From positions 2,294,001 to 2,358,000 of the forward strand of contig NZ_CP154859.1 of the NCBI RefSeq assembly GCF_039614725.1: a stretch of DNA of 64,000 nt. Reading direction: 5' to 3'. The stretch's first letter is position 1; every line of letters starts with the position of its first letter. The notes under the pieces were generated by a model. The model ran no database searches. It worked only from the letters and a program-made list of their open reading frames with translations, and had not been told where the DNA came from. This DNA is from Thauera sp. JM12B12 (lineage in GTDB: Bacteria; Pseudomonadota; Gammaproteobacteria; Burkholderiales; Rhodocyclaceae). Position numbers and translations under genes: made by a program. Below are positions 51,873 through 60,340 of the stretch, in pieces.

Positions 51873-53837
51873 TCAGCCATCTGCGCCGGGCAGTGCGTCG
51901 GCAACCAGTTCGGCGATGTCGAACACCTTGCGCTCCGGCCCCTCGCGGGACGCGCTTGAGCTCAGCATCAGCAGGCAGAACGAGCACGAGGTGGCGATCT
52001 TGTCGGCACCGGTACCGAGCGCCTCAGTGGTTCGTACGTCGTTGATGCGCGCGCTGCCGCTCTTCCCTGCGCTCCAGTAGTTGCAGCCGCCGGCACCGCA
52101 GCACATGCTGTCCTTCCGGTTGCGGGGCATCTCGATCAGTTGCCCGAGCGCGGACAGGACCTTGCGCGGCTGTTCGACGATGTCGTTGTGACGCGCCAGG
52201 TAGCAGGGGTCGTGGAAGGTGATCTTGTCCGCCTCGTCGCGTTCGACCTTGAGGCGGCCCTCGGCGATCCACTGCTCGATCAGCACGGAATGCGGGATCG
52301 TGACCCACTCCGCCCCCAGTTCGGGGTAGTAGCGGTCGAAGCTGTTGAAGCAGTGCGCACACATCGTGATGACCTTCTGGATACGACGCTCGCGGAAGGT
52401 CTCGATGTTGTCCTGGGCCATCTCGACGAACTGGATCTCGTTGCCGGCCATCTTGGCCGGATCCCCGGTGCAGCGCGCTTCGCCGAGCACGCCCCAGGAC
52501 ACGCCCGCGGCCTCGAGGATGCGCACCATCGCACGCGCGACTTCCTGGGCGCGTTCCTCGTAGGTCACCGCGCAGCCGAGCCAGAGCAGGTACTCGGTCT
52601 TCCCGGCCTCGAACAGGGGTACGTCCAGCCCCTTGCACCAGTCGTCCGGGTTGGCAGCGGTGCCGGCAAAGGGGTGGCCGCGCGACTCCAGGTTGCGGTT
52701 CGCCATCGCCAGGGTGTCCGGCATCTCGGAGCGGTCCATCACCAGGTTGCGGCGGAACTCCAGAATGATCTCCGCCGGATTGTTGCTGACCGGGCACTCC
52801 TCGACACAGGCGGCGCAGGTCGTGCAGTCGAAGATCGCCTCGCTGCCGATCTCGTCGATCAGCGCGGAGTCGTCGAAGCGGCCCTGCTCGAGATATTCGG
52901 CACACGTGAGCATGACCTTCTTCGGCGACAGCGCCTTGCCGGTCTGCGCCGCAGGGCAGACCTCCTGGCAACGGCCGCAGCCCAGGCAGGCGGAGAGGTC
53001 GAGCAGGCTCTTGCGCGGCAGTTCATCGAGCCGCGTGGCACCCAGGCGCAGGGTGTCCTCATCGGCGTCGAAGTCGATCGGTGCAAGCTGGATGCCGGAG
53101 CGCTTGCGCGCAAACGCCGAGTTGGCCGGCCCCAGGGCCATGTGCGACAGCGGCGTGTAGGCGATCAGGCCGATGAAGCCCACGCCCAGCAGCCCATGGA
53201 CCCACCACATCACCGCGTCGCCGCGCATGATCGTGTCGGCATCCAGTCCGCTCAAGCCCGCAGCGACGAGGTTCCCGACAAATTCGCCGGACGATGGCTG
53301 CTGCAGCCCCGCCAGGCGGAAGGATTCGGCGATGAAACCTGCGAGCACGGTCGCCAGCAGCAACAACTCCATGGCGACAAAGCCCTGACGCTCTCCCCCC
53401 TCGACCAGCCGCGGCAGGCGCACCAATCGGCGCAGGAGGAAAAAGCTCACTCCCGCGAGCATTGCGAGCCCCGCCAGTTCGCGTGCCCAGCGCATCACCA
53501 CCGTACCGAACCAGCCCGCGTACACATCGACGCCCACAAAGCTGAGCGCGAAGCTCGCATGACCGAGAATCGCGACCAGCGCACCGCCGAGCAGCAGCGC
53601 ATGTGCCAGCCCAGCCACCGGCCGCTTCCAGAGCCGGGAGGTGAGCAGGGCACGATGGACGAAACTCGCCGCATTGAACTCGCGCCCGAGGAAGGCGTTG
53701 CCCGTGCTGCCGGGAGCCCCCTCGCGTCCGCGGGCGATGCGCTGACGGTAACGCCGCAAGCCCAGGGCGAGCGCCACCAGCGCAGCGCTCAGCAGGACCG
53801 CGAGAAGGAGGTACTGGATCACCGAAGGAGCGTTCAT
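51873..53837 (-). CDS. EtfD-type membrane Fe-S oxidoreductase (ETF:quinone route)
   Basis: The 654-residue protein has an N-terminal membrane part of about five helices (residues 5-25, 75-100, 110-135, 150-175 and 210-235), then a two-cluster ferredoxin domain with CLGCGRCQEVCP and CTTCAACVEECP, and a C-terminal CCG domain pair (CAHCFNSFDRYYPELG, MCCGAGGCNY, SCSFCLL). This is the layout of EtfD (Rv0338c-like) and related HdrD-like proteins. They move electrons from ETF to menaquinone or ubiquinone. It is in the same strand block as etfBA. It may serve all acyl-CoA dehydrogenases of the window. Confidence 0.87.
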   Translation of the reverse strand: MNAPSVIQYLLLAVLLSAALVALALGLRRYRQRIARGREGAPGSTGNAFLGREFNAASFVHRALLTSRLWKRPVAGLAHALLLGGALVAILGHASFALSFVGVDVYAGWFGTVVMRWARELAGLAMLAGVSFFLLRRLVRLPRLVEGGERQGFVAMELLLLATVLAGFIAESFRLAGLQQPSSGEFVGNLVAAGLSGLDADTIMRGDAVMWWVHGLLGVGFIGLIAYTPLSHMALGPANSAFARKRSGIQLAPIDFDADEDTLRLGATRLDELPRKSLLDLSACLGCGRCQEVCPAAQTGKALSPKKVMLTCAEYLEQGRFDDSALIDEIGSEAIFDCTTCAACVEECPVSNNPAEIILEFRRNLVMDRSEMPDTLAMANRNLESRGHPFAGTAANPDDWCKGLDVPLFEAGKTEYLLWLGCAVTYEERAQEVARAMVRILEAAGVSWGVLGEARCTGDPAKMAGNEIQFVEMAQDNIETFRERRIQKVITMCAHCFNSFDRYYPELGAEWVTIPHSVLIEQWIAEGRLKVERDEADKITFHDPCYLARHNDIVEQPRKVLSALGQLIEMPRNRKDSMCCGAGGCNYWSAGKSGSARINDVRTTEALGTGADKIATSCSFCLLMLSSSASREGPERKVFDIAELVADALPGADG

Positions 53838-53890
53838 CTCGGGCTTCTCCGCTCAGGTTGCGTTCGAATGCCGAATGCCTGTGAATGCGC

Positions 53891-55084
53891 TCAGCGCTTG
53901 AGGATGGCGGCCGTGGCGTTGCCGCCCAGGCCATTCGTCTGAGCCAGGCCGACGCGCGCGCCCGGCACCTGTCGCGCACCGGCCTCGCCACGCAGCTGCC
54001 AGGTCAGCTCCGCGATCTGGAATACGCCCATCGCGGTCGTCGCCTCGCCGAAGGACACGAAACCGCCCGAAGGATTGATCGGCATCCGGCCGCCGGGCGC
54101 CGTTTCCCCCGCCTCCACCAGTCGCTCGGCCTCGCCCGGCTCGCACAGCCCCCACTCTTCCGGGAAGGCGAGCTCGTAGTAGCAGGTATTGTCCTGAAGC
54201 TCGGTGAGGCTGATCTCGCGCGGGCCGATGCCGGCCTGCTCGAACGCACGCATCACTGCAGCCTTGGCCTCGGTGTGGAAGCTTGGGCCGGACGGCACCG
54301 GACCGGCGAGGCTGCGCGGCAGCGCGTCGTCGAACGCGATCGTCGCCACCGCACTCGTAGCAACCGTGACCGGCTTTCGAGTAAAGCGACGCGCCATGGC
54401 GGCGGAGCAGATCACCGCCGCGGCAGCCCCGTTCGACACGGGACAGATCTCGAACAGGCGCAGCGGATCGCTGACGTAGGGCGACGCGAGCACCTCCGCG
54501 ACGCTCACTTCCTTCTGGAAACGGGCAAACGGGTTGCCGACGGCACACTTGCGCGCCTTGACCGTCACCTTCGCCATCTGCTCCTCGGTCGTGCCGTAAT
54601 CGTGCATCCGGCGACGGGCCAGCGTGGCCCAGAAGGATGGCCCCGGCATGCCGACGCAGCGCTGGCGCAGGAATTCCGGATCATTGACATCCTCAACGCC
54701 CGAGGTCTGGATCATGCCCTTGGGCATCACCTCGCCGCCGACCACCAGCACCATGTCGTAGATGCCGCCTGCGACGAGCGAGTAGCCCACATTGAAGGCA
54801 TTCCCCCCCGCGGCACAGCCGGCCGACAGGTTGTACACCGGAACGCCGGTGCACCCGAGATCCTCGACGATGTCGTTGCCGTTCAGTCCCCAGCCCTTGC
54901 CGCCGGAAAACCTCGAGCTCGCCGCCGACACGGCCTGAATCTGCCGCCAGGACACGCCGGCGTCCTTGAGCGCCATGTCGACTGCCGCGCGGCACAGCTC
55001 GGTGACCGACTTGTTGCCCACAATGGCATCGCCGGTCTTGCCGAAGCGATGCATGCCCACCCCCAGAACCACGACTTCCTGCAT
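53891..55084 (-). CDS. Thiolase-fold lipid-transfer protein, likely aldolase subunit of module B
   Basis: The 397-residue protein has the thiolase fold with the nucleophile-type Cys in LSAGCAAGGNAFNVGYSLVA. The catalytic His motif GHPxGATG is replaced by NPSGGFVSFGEATTAMG. Loss of that His with a DUF35 gene next door (55097-55510) fits a steroid-aldolase-type subunit rather than a classical beta-ketothiolase. Thiolytic activity cannot be excluded, since the Cys remains. It starts 12 bases after the DUF35 stop, so the two are coupled. Confidence 0.8.
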   Translation of the reverse strand: MQEVVVLGVGMHRFGKTGDAIVGNKSVTELCRAAVDMALKDAGVSWRQIQAVSAASSRFSGGKGWGLNGNDIVEDLGCTGVPVYNLSAGCAAGGNAFNVGYSLVAGGIYDMVLVVGGEVMPKGMIQTSGVEDVNDPEFLRQRCVGMPGPSFWATLARRRMHDYGTTEEQMAKVTVKARKCAVGNPFARFQKEVSVAEVLASPYVSDPLRLFEICPVSNGAAAAVICSAAMARRFTRKPVTVATSAVATIAFDDALPRSLAGPVPSGPSFHTEAKAAVMRAFEQAGIGPREISLTELQDNTCYYELAFPEEWGLCEPGEAERLVEAGETAPGGRMPINPSGGFVSFGEATTAMGVFQIAELTWQLRGEAGARQVPGARVGLAQTNGLGGNATAAILKR

Positions 55085-55096
55085 GTTTCCGCTCCC

Positions 55097-55510
55097 TCAG
55101 GCCAGCCTGAACTTCCAGGACGTGAATGCCTTCCCACCCTCGTGATAAACCGGCTCGACGACGAGTTCGACGCGCGCGCCAACCCGCATGCCCTCCGCAT
55201 CCCCGGCCATCTGCCCGACCACCCGCAGCCCCTCGTCCAGATCGACCACACCGATCACGTAGGGGCGAAACGGCGCATCGAACTTGTGCGGCGCCGGCGG
55301 CGCAAAATTGGCAACCGAATAACTCCACAGCGTTCCGCTCCCACCGAAGCCATGCGCCTCCAGATCGGAGCCGCCGCAGTCAGGATTGCGGCAATGCGCC
55401 GGAGCGGGAAAATACGGGGTGCTGCAGCCGCGGCAGCGGGCACCCAGCAGACGCGCGCCGCCTTCTTCGTTGAAGAGGCGCGGCACGCAGGGTTCGCGCA
55501 CTTCGCTCAT
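55097..55510 (-). CDS. DUF35 zinc-ribbon/OB-fold protein, partner of the thiolase-fold gene
   Basis: The 137-residue protein has a zinc ribbon (ARCRGCSTPYFPAPAHCRNP plus a further Cys; CxxC-x10-CxxxxC) and an OB-fold (SGTLWSYSVANFAPPAPH, VIGVVDLDEGLRVVGQMAG). In mycobacteria the DUF35 part of ChsH2 activates Ltp2. Here the domain is a separate gene, while its MaoC companions are at 59285 and 59803. It precedes the thiolase-fold gene with 12 bases between and follows an EtfA gene by 10. Confidence 0.85.
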   Translation of the reverse strand: MSEVREPCVPRLFNEEGGARLLGARCRGCSTPYFPAPAHCRNPDCGGSDLEAHGFGGSGTLWSYSVANFAPPAPHKFDAPFRPYVIGVVDLDEGLRVVGQMAGDAEGMRVGARVELVVEPVYHEGGKAFTSWKFRLA

Positions 55511-55520
55511 GCCGGTCTCC

Positions 55521-56468
55521 TCAGGCCTTCGCCGCGCGGATCAACTCCGGCAGCAGTGCGACGCAATCCCCGACGACGCCATAACGGGCGTAGCGGAAGA
55601 TCGAGGCGTCCGGATCGGAATTGATCGCAATGATCGTCTTTGCCGCCGAGCAGCCGGCCATGTGCTGGCTTGCCCCGGAGATGCCGAGCGCGATGTAAAG
55701 GCCTGGGCGTGTGATCTTGCCGGTGAGACCGACCTGGCGCGAGGAATCGATCCAGCCGTCATCCACGATCGCGCGCGATCCGCCCCACATCCCGCCGAGC
55801 GCATCGGCCATCTGCTTGACGAACTCGAAGTTTTCGCGCTTGCCCAGACCGCGGCCGCCCGAGACGATGATCTCAGCATCCTCGAGGCGCTGGCCCTGAA
55901 CCTGCGGCGCGGAGATCACCTCGAATGCCGCGCCGCCACCGACCGGCTCCACCTCGACGCGCCGTGTTTCCACCTGGACTGCCGGATCGACCTTGCAGGC
56001 GACGACGGCGGTCGTCACCACGGACACGACGTTGCGCGGCGCCTTCAGCAGGTACTCGGCCCGGGTGTCGCCACCGTAGGCGCTCGCCTCGGCCTTGAGG
56101 CCAGCGCCCCCCGGCGCCAGCGAGACCACGTTCGCGAGTACCGGAAGACCCAGGCGCCCCGCGACGCGCGCCGCCACCACACGGCCCTCGACGGTCTGGT
56201 TGAAGAGCATGAGTTCGGGCGCCTGTGTCTTGCAATAGCCGGCGATGACCGAAACACGCTCATCCACGCTTCCAGGCGAAACCGTGATCACGTCCAGCTT
56301 GCACACGCCATGCTGTGCGGCCGCGGATGCTGCCGCCTGCTCGAGCGCGGGCGTCACCACCCAGCGCACCTCGGCGCCCTGCGCAGCCGCAACCTCCGCG
56401 GCAAGCGTCAAGGCCTCCACCGCACCCCCTTCGATCCTGTCACCCCAGGAAAACAGAACGACCGTCAT
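55521..56468 (-). CDS. Electron transfer flavoprotein alpha subunit, second copy
   Basis: The 315-residue protein has a full EtfA layout: N-terminal domain starting MTVVLFSWGDRIEGGAVEAL, and the FAD domain SGGRGLGKRENFEFVKQMAD, QVGLTGKITRPGLYIALGIS and AINSDPDASIFRYARYGVVG. No EtfB gene is adjacent. The ATG at 56468 has AAGGAG upstream. It heads a leftward transcript with the DUF35 and thiolase-fold genes and may use EtfB from 49.8 kb or a partner outside the window. Confidence 0.9.
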   Translation of the reverse strand: MTVVLFSWGDRIEGGAVEALTLAAEVAAAQGAEVRWVVTPALEQAAASAAAQHGVCKLDVITVSPGSVDERVSVIAGYCKTQAPELMLFNQTVEGRVVAARVAGRLGLPVLANVVSLAPGGAGLKAEASAYGGDTRAEYLLKAPRNVVSVVTTAVVACKVDPAVQVETRRVEVEPVGGGAAFEVISAPQVQGQRLEDAEIIVSGGRGLGKRENFEFVKQMADALGGMWGGSRAIVDDGWIDSSRQVGLTGKITRPGLYIALGISGASQHMAGCSAAKTIIAINSDPDASIFRYARYGVVGDCVALLPELIRAAKA

Positions 56469-56872
56469 GACATCCGCTCCTTGCTTCGTTTCCATTCGAC
56501 CCGGGCCGACAGCCGGATAAGCGGCCCGACCCCGCATAACCTGCAGCAGAGTCTAGAGGAGCGATCTCGGACGCACTGCGCCTCATCGAATCAGTTGGGG
56601 CCTTTGCCATTTCATTTTCGGCCAGCGGTGTTTTCCCCTGCCCACCAACGGAAGAGGCTGGGCCAGTGCGCCCGCAGCGGCCCTCGCACGCCCTCGCGGC
56701 GGGGCCGCTGCAGGGTGTCCGCATCTGCCATTACTCCGGCCACTTACGAAACCCGGGGGCGAATCCGCCGATTTTCGTGCTGGCTAGAATGAATTCCGGC
56801 ATGAGGGGCAGCAGACGCGGAACGCACCCCACCCTCGTATTTTTTCCAGAAAGAATCACGCAGAGGACAAAC
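56469..56872. promoter_or_regulatory. Divergent gap between the EtfA-2 unit and side-chain operon B
   Basis: These 404 bases hold no supported gene. On the minus strand a TAGACT -10-like element (complement of 56550-56555) resembles those at 14.8 and 25.25 kb, but no CGTCC/GGACG palindrome was found at the matching distance. On the plus strand TAGAAT (56785-56790) is a possible -10 without a good -35. Confidence 0.35.
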
Positions 56873-58054
56873 ATGGACTTTGAGTTTTCGGAACAGGAGC
56901 GCGCGTTCCTGCGCGAGGTCGACCAATTCCTCGCCGAGAATCACGATCCGAAGGTGATGGACGTCACCCGCGAGAACATGGCCCAGGTATGCGATACGCC
57001 TGAGCGGCGCGCGTTCATGAAGAAGCTCGCTGCAAAAGGCTGGCTGGGCATCACCTGGCCGAAGGAATGCGGCGGGCAGGATGGCGAGGGCTTCTACGAG
57101 TTCCTGCTCAACGAGAAGCTTTCCTCGGTCGGCGCGCCGCAGATCGGCAAGGGCATCGGCATCATCGGCAAGACCTTGATCAAGGTCGGCTCGGAAAAGC
57201 TGAAGAAGGAATTCCTGCCCAAGATACTCAGCGCGGAGGTCGAGTTCGCGGTCGGCTACTCGGAACCGAGCGCAGGCTCCGATTCGGCGGCGATGCGCCT
57301 GAAGGCCGAGCGCAGCGGTGACGGCTGGATGCTCAACGGCCAGAAGGTCTTCACCACCTCGGCGCACTTCGCCGACTGGTACTGGGTCGGCGCCCGCACC
57401 GACCCGGATGCCCCCAAGCATCACGGCATATCGCTCTTCCTGGTGCCGATGAACCATCCGGGGCTGACCATCCACCCGATGTACACGATGGGCAACGAGC
57501 GCACCAACGCGGTCTTCTTCGACAACGTGTTCGTGCCCGACGAATACCGCGTCGGCGAGCTGAACAAGGGTTTCCAGTACATCGCCGAAGCGCTCGACAT
57601 CGAACGCTTCACCATGTTCACACTGTCGCCGATCCGCGGTCGCATGGAACTGCTCTGCGACTACGTGCGCAGCGCGCGCCGCGACGGCAAGCCCCTGCGC
57701 GAGGATCCCGTGATCCGCCAGCGCATCGCCCAGCTGGCCACCGAATGCGAGGTCGCGCGGGTGCTGAGCATCCGCTTCGTCGACGCCGCGCTGCACAGCG
57801 ACAAGACGCCGACCAACGAGGCCTCGGCCTACAAGCTCTTCGCCACCGAGCTGTCGCGCCGCATTGCCGACGCCACGATGGACATCGTCGGGCCGGGCGC
57901 CCAGCTGGCGCTCGGCACCGAGGACGCGCCGCTGCGGGGTCGCGGCGAGAGCTGCTACACGTACACGGTGATCGACACCATCGGCGGGGGCTCGTCCGAG
58001 GTACAGAAGAACATCATCGCCAAGCGCAAGCTCGGCCTGCCGAAGAACTTCTGA
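56873..58054 (+). CDS. Acyl-CoA dehydrogenase, conserved-type subunit
   Basis: The 393-residue flavoprotein starts MDFEFSEQERAFLREVDQFL and has EFAVGYSEPSAGSDSAAMRL, DGWMLNGQKVFTTSAHFADW and the C-terminal loop IGGGSSEVQKNIIAKRKLGL. It is the GGSSE type, like 8543 and 9787. The first gene of side-chain operon B, it probably pairs with the divergent subunit at 60341-61501. AGAGGAC lies before the ATG. Upstream in-frame codons are not protein-like and are left out. Confidence 0.9.
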   Translation: MDFEFSEQERAFLREVDQFLAENHDPKVMDVTRENMAQVCDTPERRAFMKKLAAKGWLGITWPKECGGQDGEGFYEFLLNEKLSSVGAPQIGKGIGIIGKTLIKVGSEKLKKEFLPKILSAEVEFAVGYSEPSAGSDSAAMRLKAERSGDGWMLNGQKVFTTSAHFADWYWVGARTDPDAPKHHGISLFLVPMNHPGLTIHPMYTMGNERTNAVFFDNVFVPDEYRVGELNKGFQYIAEALDIERFTMFTLSPIRGRMELLCDYVRSARRDGKPLREDPVIRQRIAQLATECEVARVLSIRFVDAALHSDKTPTNEASAYKLFATELSRRIADATMDIVGPGAQLALGTEDAPLRGRGESCYTYTVIDTIGGGSSEVQKNIIAKRKLGLPKNF

Positions 58055-58071
58055 GCCAGGAGCGGAAGCCC

Positions 58072-59232
58072 ATGTCCGCAATGAAGGATCTGATCGTGCT
58101 CGACCTGGCGAGCGTGGGGCCGGCCGCACGCGCCTCGCGCATCCTCGCCGACTTCGGCATGCAGGTGATCAAGGTCGCGCCGGTAAGCGCGAAGGGCGCC
58201 AAACAGGTCGACCCGGTGTTTCACGCCTATGGCGCAGGCCGGGGCATGCGCAGGATGCGCGTCGACCTCAAGGCGGACAAGGGCCGCCGGCTGATCCGCC
58301 ACCTGGCCTCCTTCGCCGACGTGCTGATCGAGAGCTACCGCCCCGGGGTTGCCGCAAGGCTCGGCGTCGGGCACGAGGACATGTGCGCGCTAAACCCGCG
58401 CCTGGTGTACTGCTCGACGAGCGGCTACGGCCAGGACGGCCCCTACGCCGCCTGGGTCGGGCACGACATCAACTATCTGGCCCTCAGCGGCTATCTGGCA
58501 TGCACCGCGCCCGACGCCGAGGGCGTGCCGGCGCTGCCGGGCGCCACCATCGCCGATGGCGCGGGTGGCGGCATGCACGCGGCGCTCTCCATCGTCGCCG
58601 CGCTGCTCGAGCGCGCGCACACCGGCCGCGGGAAGTATCTCGACGTCTCGGTCACCGACGGCATGCTGAACCTGATGTCCCTGTACCTGGATCAGTATCT
58701 GGCCACCGGCGAGGACACGCAGCCGGGCTCCGGCGTGCTCACCGGGAAGTTCGCCTGGTACGGGGTCTATCCGACCCGGGATGGCAAGTTCATCTCGGTC
58801 GGTGCCATCGAAGGGCACTTCTTCCGCAACCTGTGCCGTCTGCTCGAACTCGAGCAGTTCGCCGACCGCCAGTACGACGGCACCGCACAGGCCGAGATGC
58901 GCGCGGCATTGCGGGCGCGCTTCCTCAGCCGCGACCGCGACGAGTGGGTCGCGCTGCTGGCCGGCGCCGATACCTGTGTCGCCCCGGTGCTGTCGGTGCC
59001 CGAAGTCTGTGCCGACCCCCACCTGCGCGCACGCGGCGACTTCATCACCGCGGTCCATCCCGAGCGCGGCGAATTCGAGCAGCTCGCCCCGACCCTGGCC
59101 GGCTGCGAGCGGACTCCGCCGCCCCATGCGGTCCGGTCCGCTGCGCACACCGACACGGACGACATCCTGCGCGCAGCGGCCTTGAGCACCGCCGAGATCG
59201 CCACCCTGCGCGCGGAGGGATGCATCGAATGA
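58072..59232 (+). CDS. Alpha-methylacyl-CoA racemase (CaiB/BaiF superfamily)
   Basis: The 386-residue protein has the racemase triad seen in Mcr/AMACR: His131 in GHDINYLALSG, Asp162 in IADGAGGG, and Glu in VGAIEGHF. CoA-transferases of the superfamily lack the His and use another Asp. The enzyme interconverts (2R)- and (2S)-methylacyl-CoA, required before dehydrogenation of methyl-branched side chains such as those of sterols and bile acids. AGGAG precedes the ATG. It lies between the operon's first dehydrogenase and the MaoC pair. This is the clearest pointer to a branched isoprenoid substrate. Confidence 0.85.
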   Translation: MSAMKDLIVLDLASVGPAARASRILADFGMQVIKVAPVSAKGAKQVDPVFHAYGAGRGMRRMRVDLKADKGRRLIRHLASFADVLIESYRPGVAARLGVGHEDMCALNPRLVYCSTSGYGQDGPYAAWVGHDINYLALSGYLACTAPDAEGVPALPGATIADGAGGGMHAALSIVAALLERAHTGRGKYLDVSVTDGMLNLMSLYLDQYLATGEDTQPGSGVLTGKFAWYGVYPTRDGKFISVGAIEGHFFRNLCRLLELEQFADRQYDGTAQAEMRAALRARFLSRDRDEWVALLAGADTCVAPVLSVPEVCADPHLRARGDFITAVHPERGEFEQLAPTLAGCERTPPPHAVRSAAHTDTDDILRAAALSTAEIATLRAEGCIE

Positions 59233-59284
59233 AGCGCGCGAATCCATCTGCCATCACCCGCCCTGCACCAAGGAGCGCAGCCCG

Positions 59285-59806
59285 ATGAACGAAGACGACA
59301 CGCTGCCCGAAGCCGTCCGGAACATGATCGGTGTGCCGCTGTATGAGGAACGCACCGAGTTTCCGATCGAGATCGGCTACGTCTACAACACCTGCGCCGC
59401 CGTCGAGAACGGCAACCCGCTCTACTGGGACGAGGACGCTGCGCAACAGATCGCCGGCGGCCGCATCGCGCTGCCGACGATGCTGTCGGTCTGGTTCCGC
59501 CCGCATTACTGGGCACCGGGCGCGACCGGCGAGCGCAAGGCCCTTCAGGCCCATTTCGACATCAAGACGCTGCTCGACCTGCCCGAGGCGGTGGTCGCCA
59601 ACAACGAGGCCCGCTTCGGCGAGCCGGTGCGGATGGGCGACGTGCTCACCACCTGCCAGATCGTGCGCTCGGTCGGCCCGGTCAAGCAGACCCGGCTCGG
59701 GACCGGGCGCTTCTGGACGATCGACGTGCGCACCACGAACCAGCACGGTGAGTGGGTCGGCACCGAGGCCTACACCCTGCTTGGCTACCGGAGACCCGCG
59801 CAATGA
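59285..59806 (+). CDS. MaoC-like/FAS1-type dehydratase domain protein
   Basis: The 173-residue protein is a single hot-dog domain of the N-terminal MaoC type: EIGYVYNTCAAVENGNPLYW with a YWDED loop, then LPTMLSVWFRPHYW and a final beta-strand block RTTNQHGEWVGTEAYTLLGY. It corresponds to the non-catalytic half found fused in ChsH2. Its stop overlaps the next gene's ATG in an ATGA (59803-59806), so the two are made together and probably form a heteromeric hydratase. Confidence 0.85.
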   Translation: MNEDDTLPEAVRNMIGVPLYEERTEFPIEIGYVYNTCAAVENGNPLYWDEDAAQQIAGGRIALPTMLSVWFRPHYWAPGATGERKALQAHFDIKTLLDLPEAVVANNEARFGEPVRMGDVLTTCQIVRSVGPVKQTRLGTGRFWTIDVRTTNQHGEWVGTEAYTLLGYRRPAQ

Positions 59807-60291
59807 ACACGAGCCACGCCCCGACGCTGTTGGCCGGCGACATCCAGGTCGGCGACCGCCTGCCCGCACTCGAGCACCGGGTGACGGCAACCACCGTGGT
59901 GCTCGGCGCGCTCGCCAGCCGCGACTGGCGGCCGATGCATCACGACAAGGACTTTGCCGTCGAGCGCAATGGCACGCCCAACATCTTCATCAACACGCCG
60001 AACAACGCCGCCTGGTTCGAACGCTACATCACCGACTGGACCGGCCCCTTCGGCCGCCTCGGGCGCCTGAGCTTCCAGATGAAGAGCCCGGTCTTCCCCG
60101 GCGACGACATGTGCTTCGGCGCCGAGGTCACGGCGCTGACGGCCGATGAGACCGGCTGCCACTGGGCCGATCTCGAGCTGAGCATCCGCGTGAACGGCGA
60201 GCCGCGGACGGTGGGCAAGGCGCGCGTCGCCCTCCCCGCCACGATCGACGACAACCCCTGGCGCCGCAAGGGCGAGCGCTGGCAGCCCTGA
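59803..60291 (+). CDS. MaoC-like hydratase subunit (ChsH1-like)
   Basis: The 162-residue hot-dog protein carries the catalytic-type loop SRDWRPMHHDKDFAVERNG, close to the loop in the module A protein at 12169. It pairs with the preceding gene, overlapping it by four bases. Together they should hydrate enoyl-CoA esters made by the operon's acyl-CoA dehydrogenases. The ATG was chosen for the ATGA overlap and family start. Confidence 0.87.
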   Translation: MNTSHAPTLLAGDIQVGDRLPALEHRVTATTVVLGALASRDWRPMHHDKDFAVERNGTPNIFINTPNNAAWFERYITDWTGPFGRLGRLSFQMKSPVFPGDDMCFGAEVTALTADETGCHWADLELSIRVNGEPRTVGKARVALPATIDDNPWRRKGERWQP

Positions 60292-60340
60292 GCGCGGCTT
60301 CACCGCGACCACAACAATCACGGAATCGAAAGAGGTCATC

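Noticed and set aside
53885..55624. 579-codon plus-strand open frame opposite the thiolase-fold and DUF35 genes
   Set aside because: Antisense shadow rich in Arg and His with no family resemblance; the minus strand has the thiolase fold and zinc ribbon.
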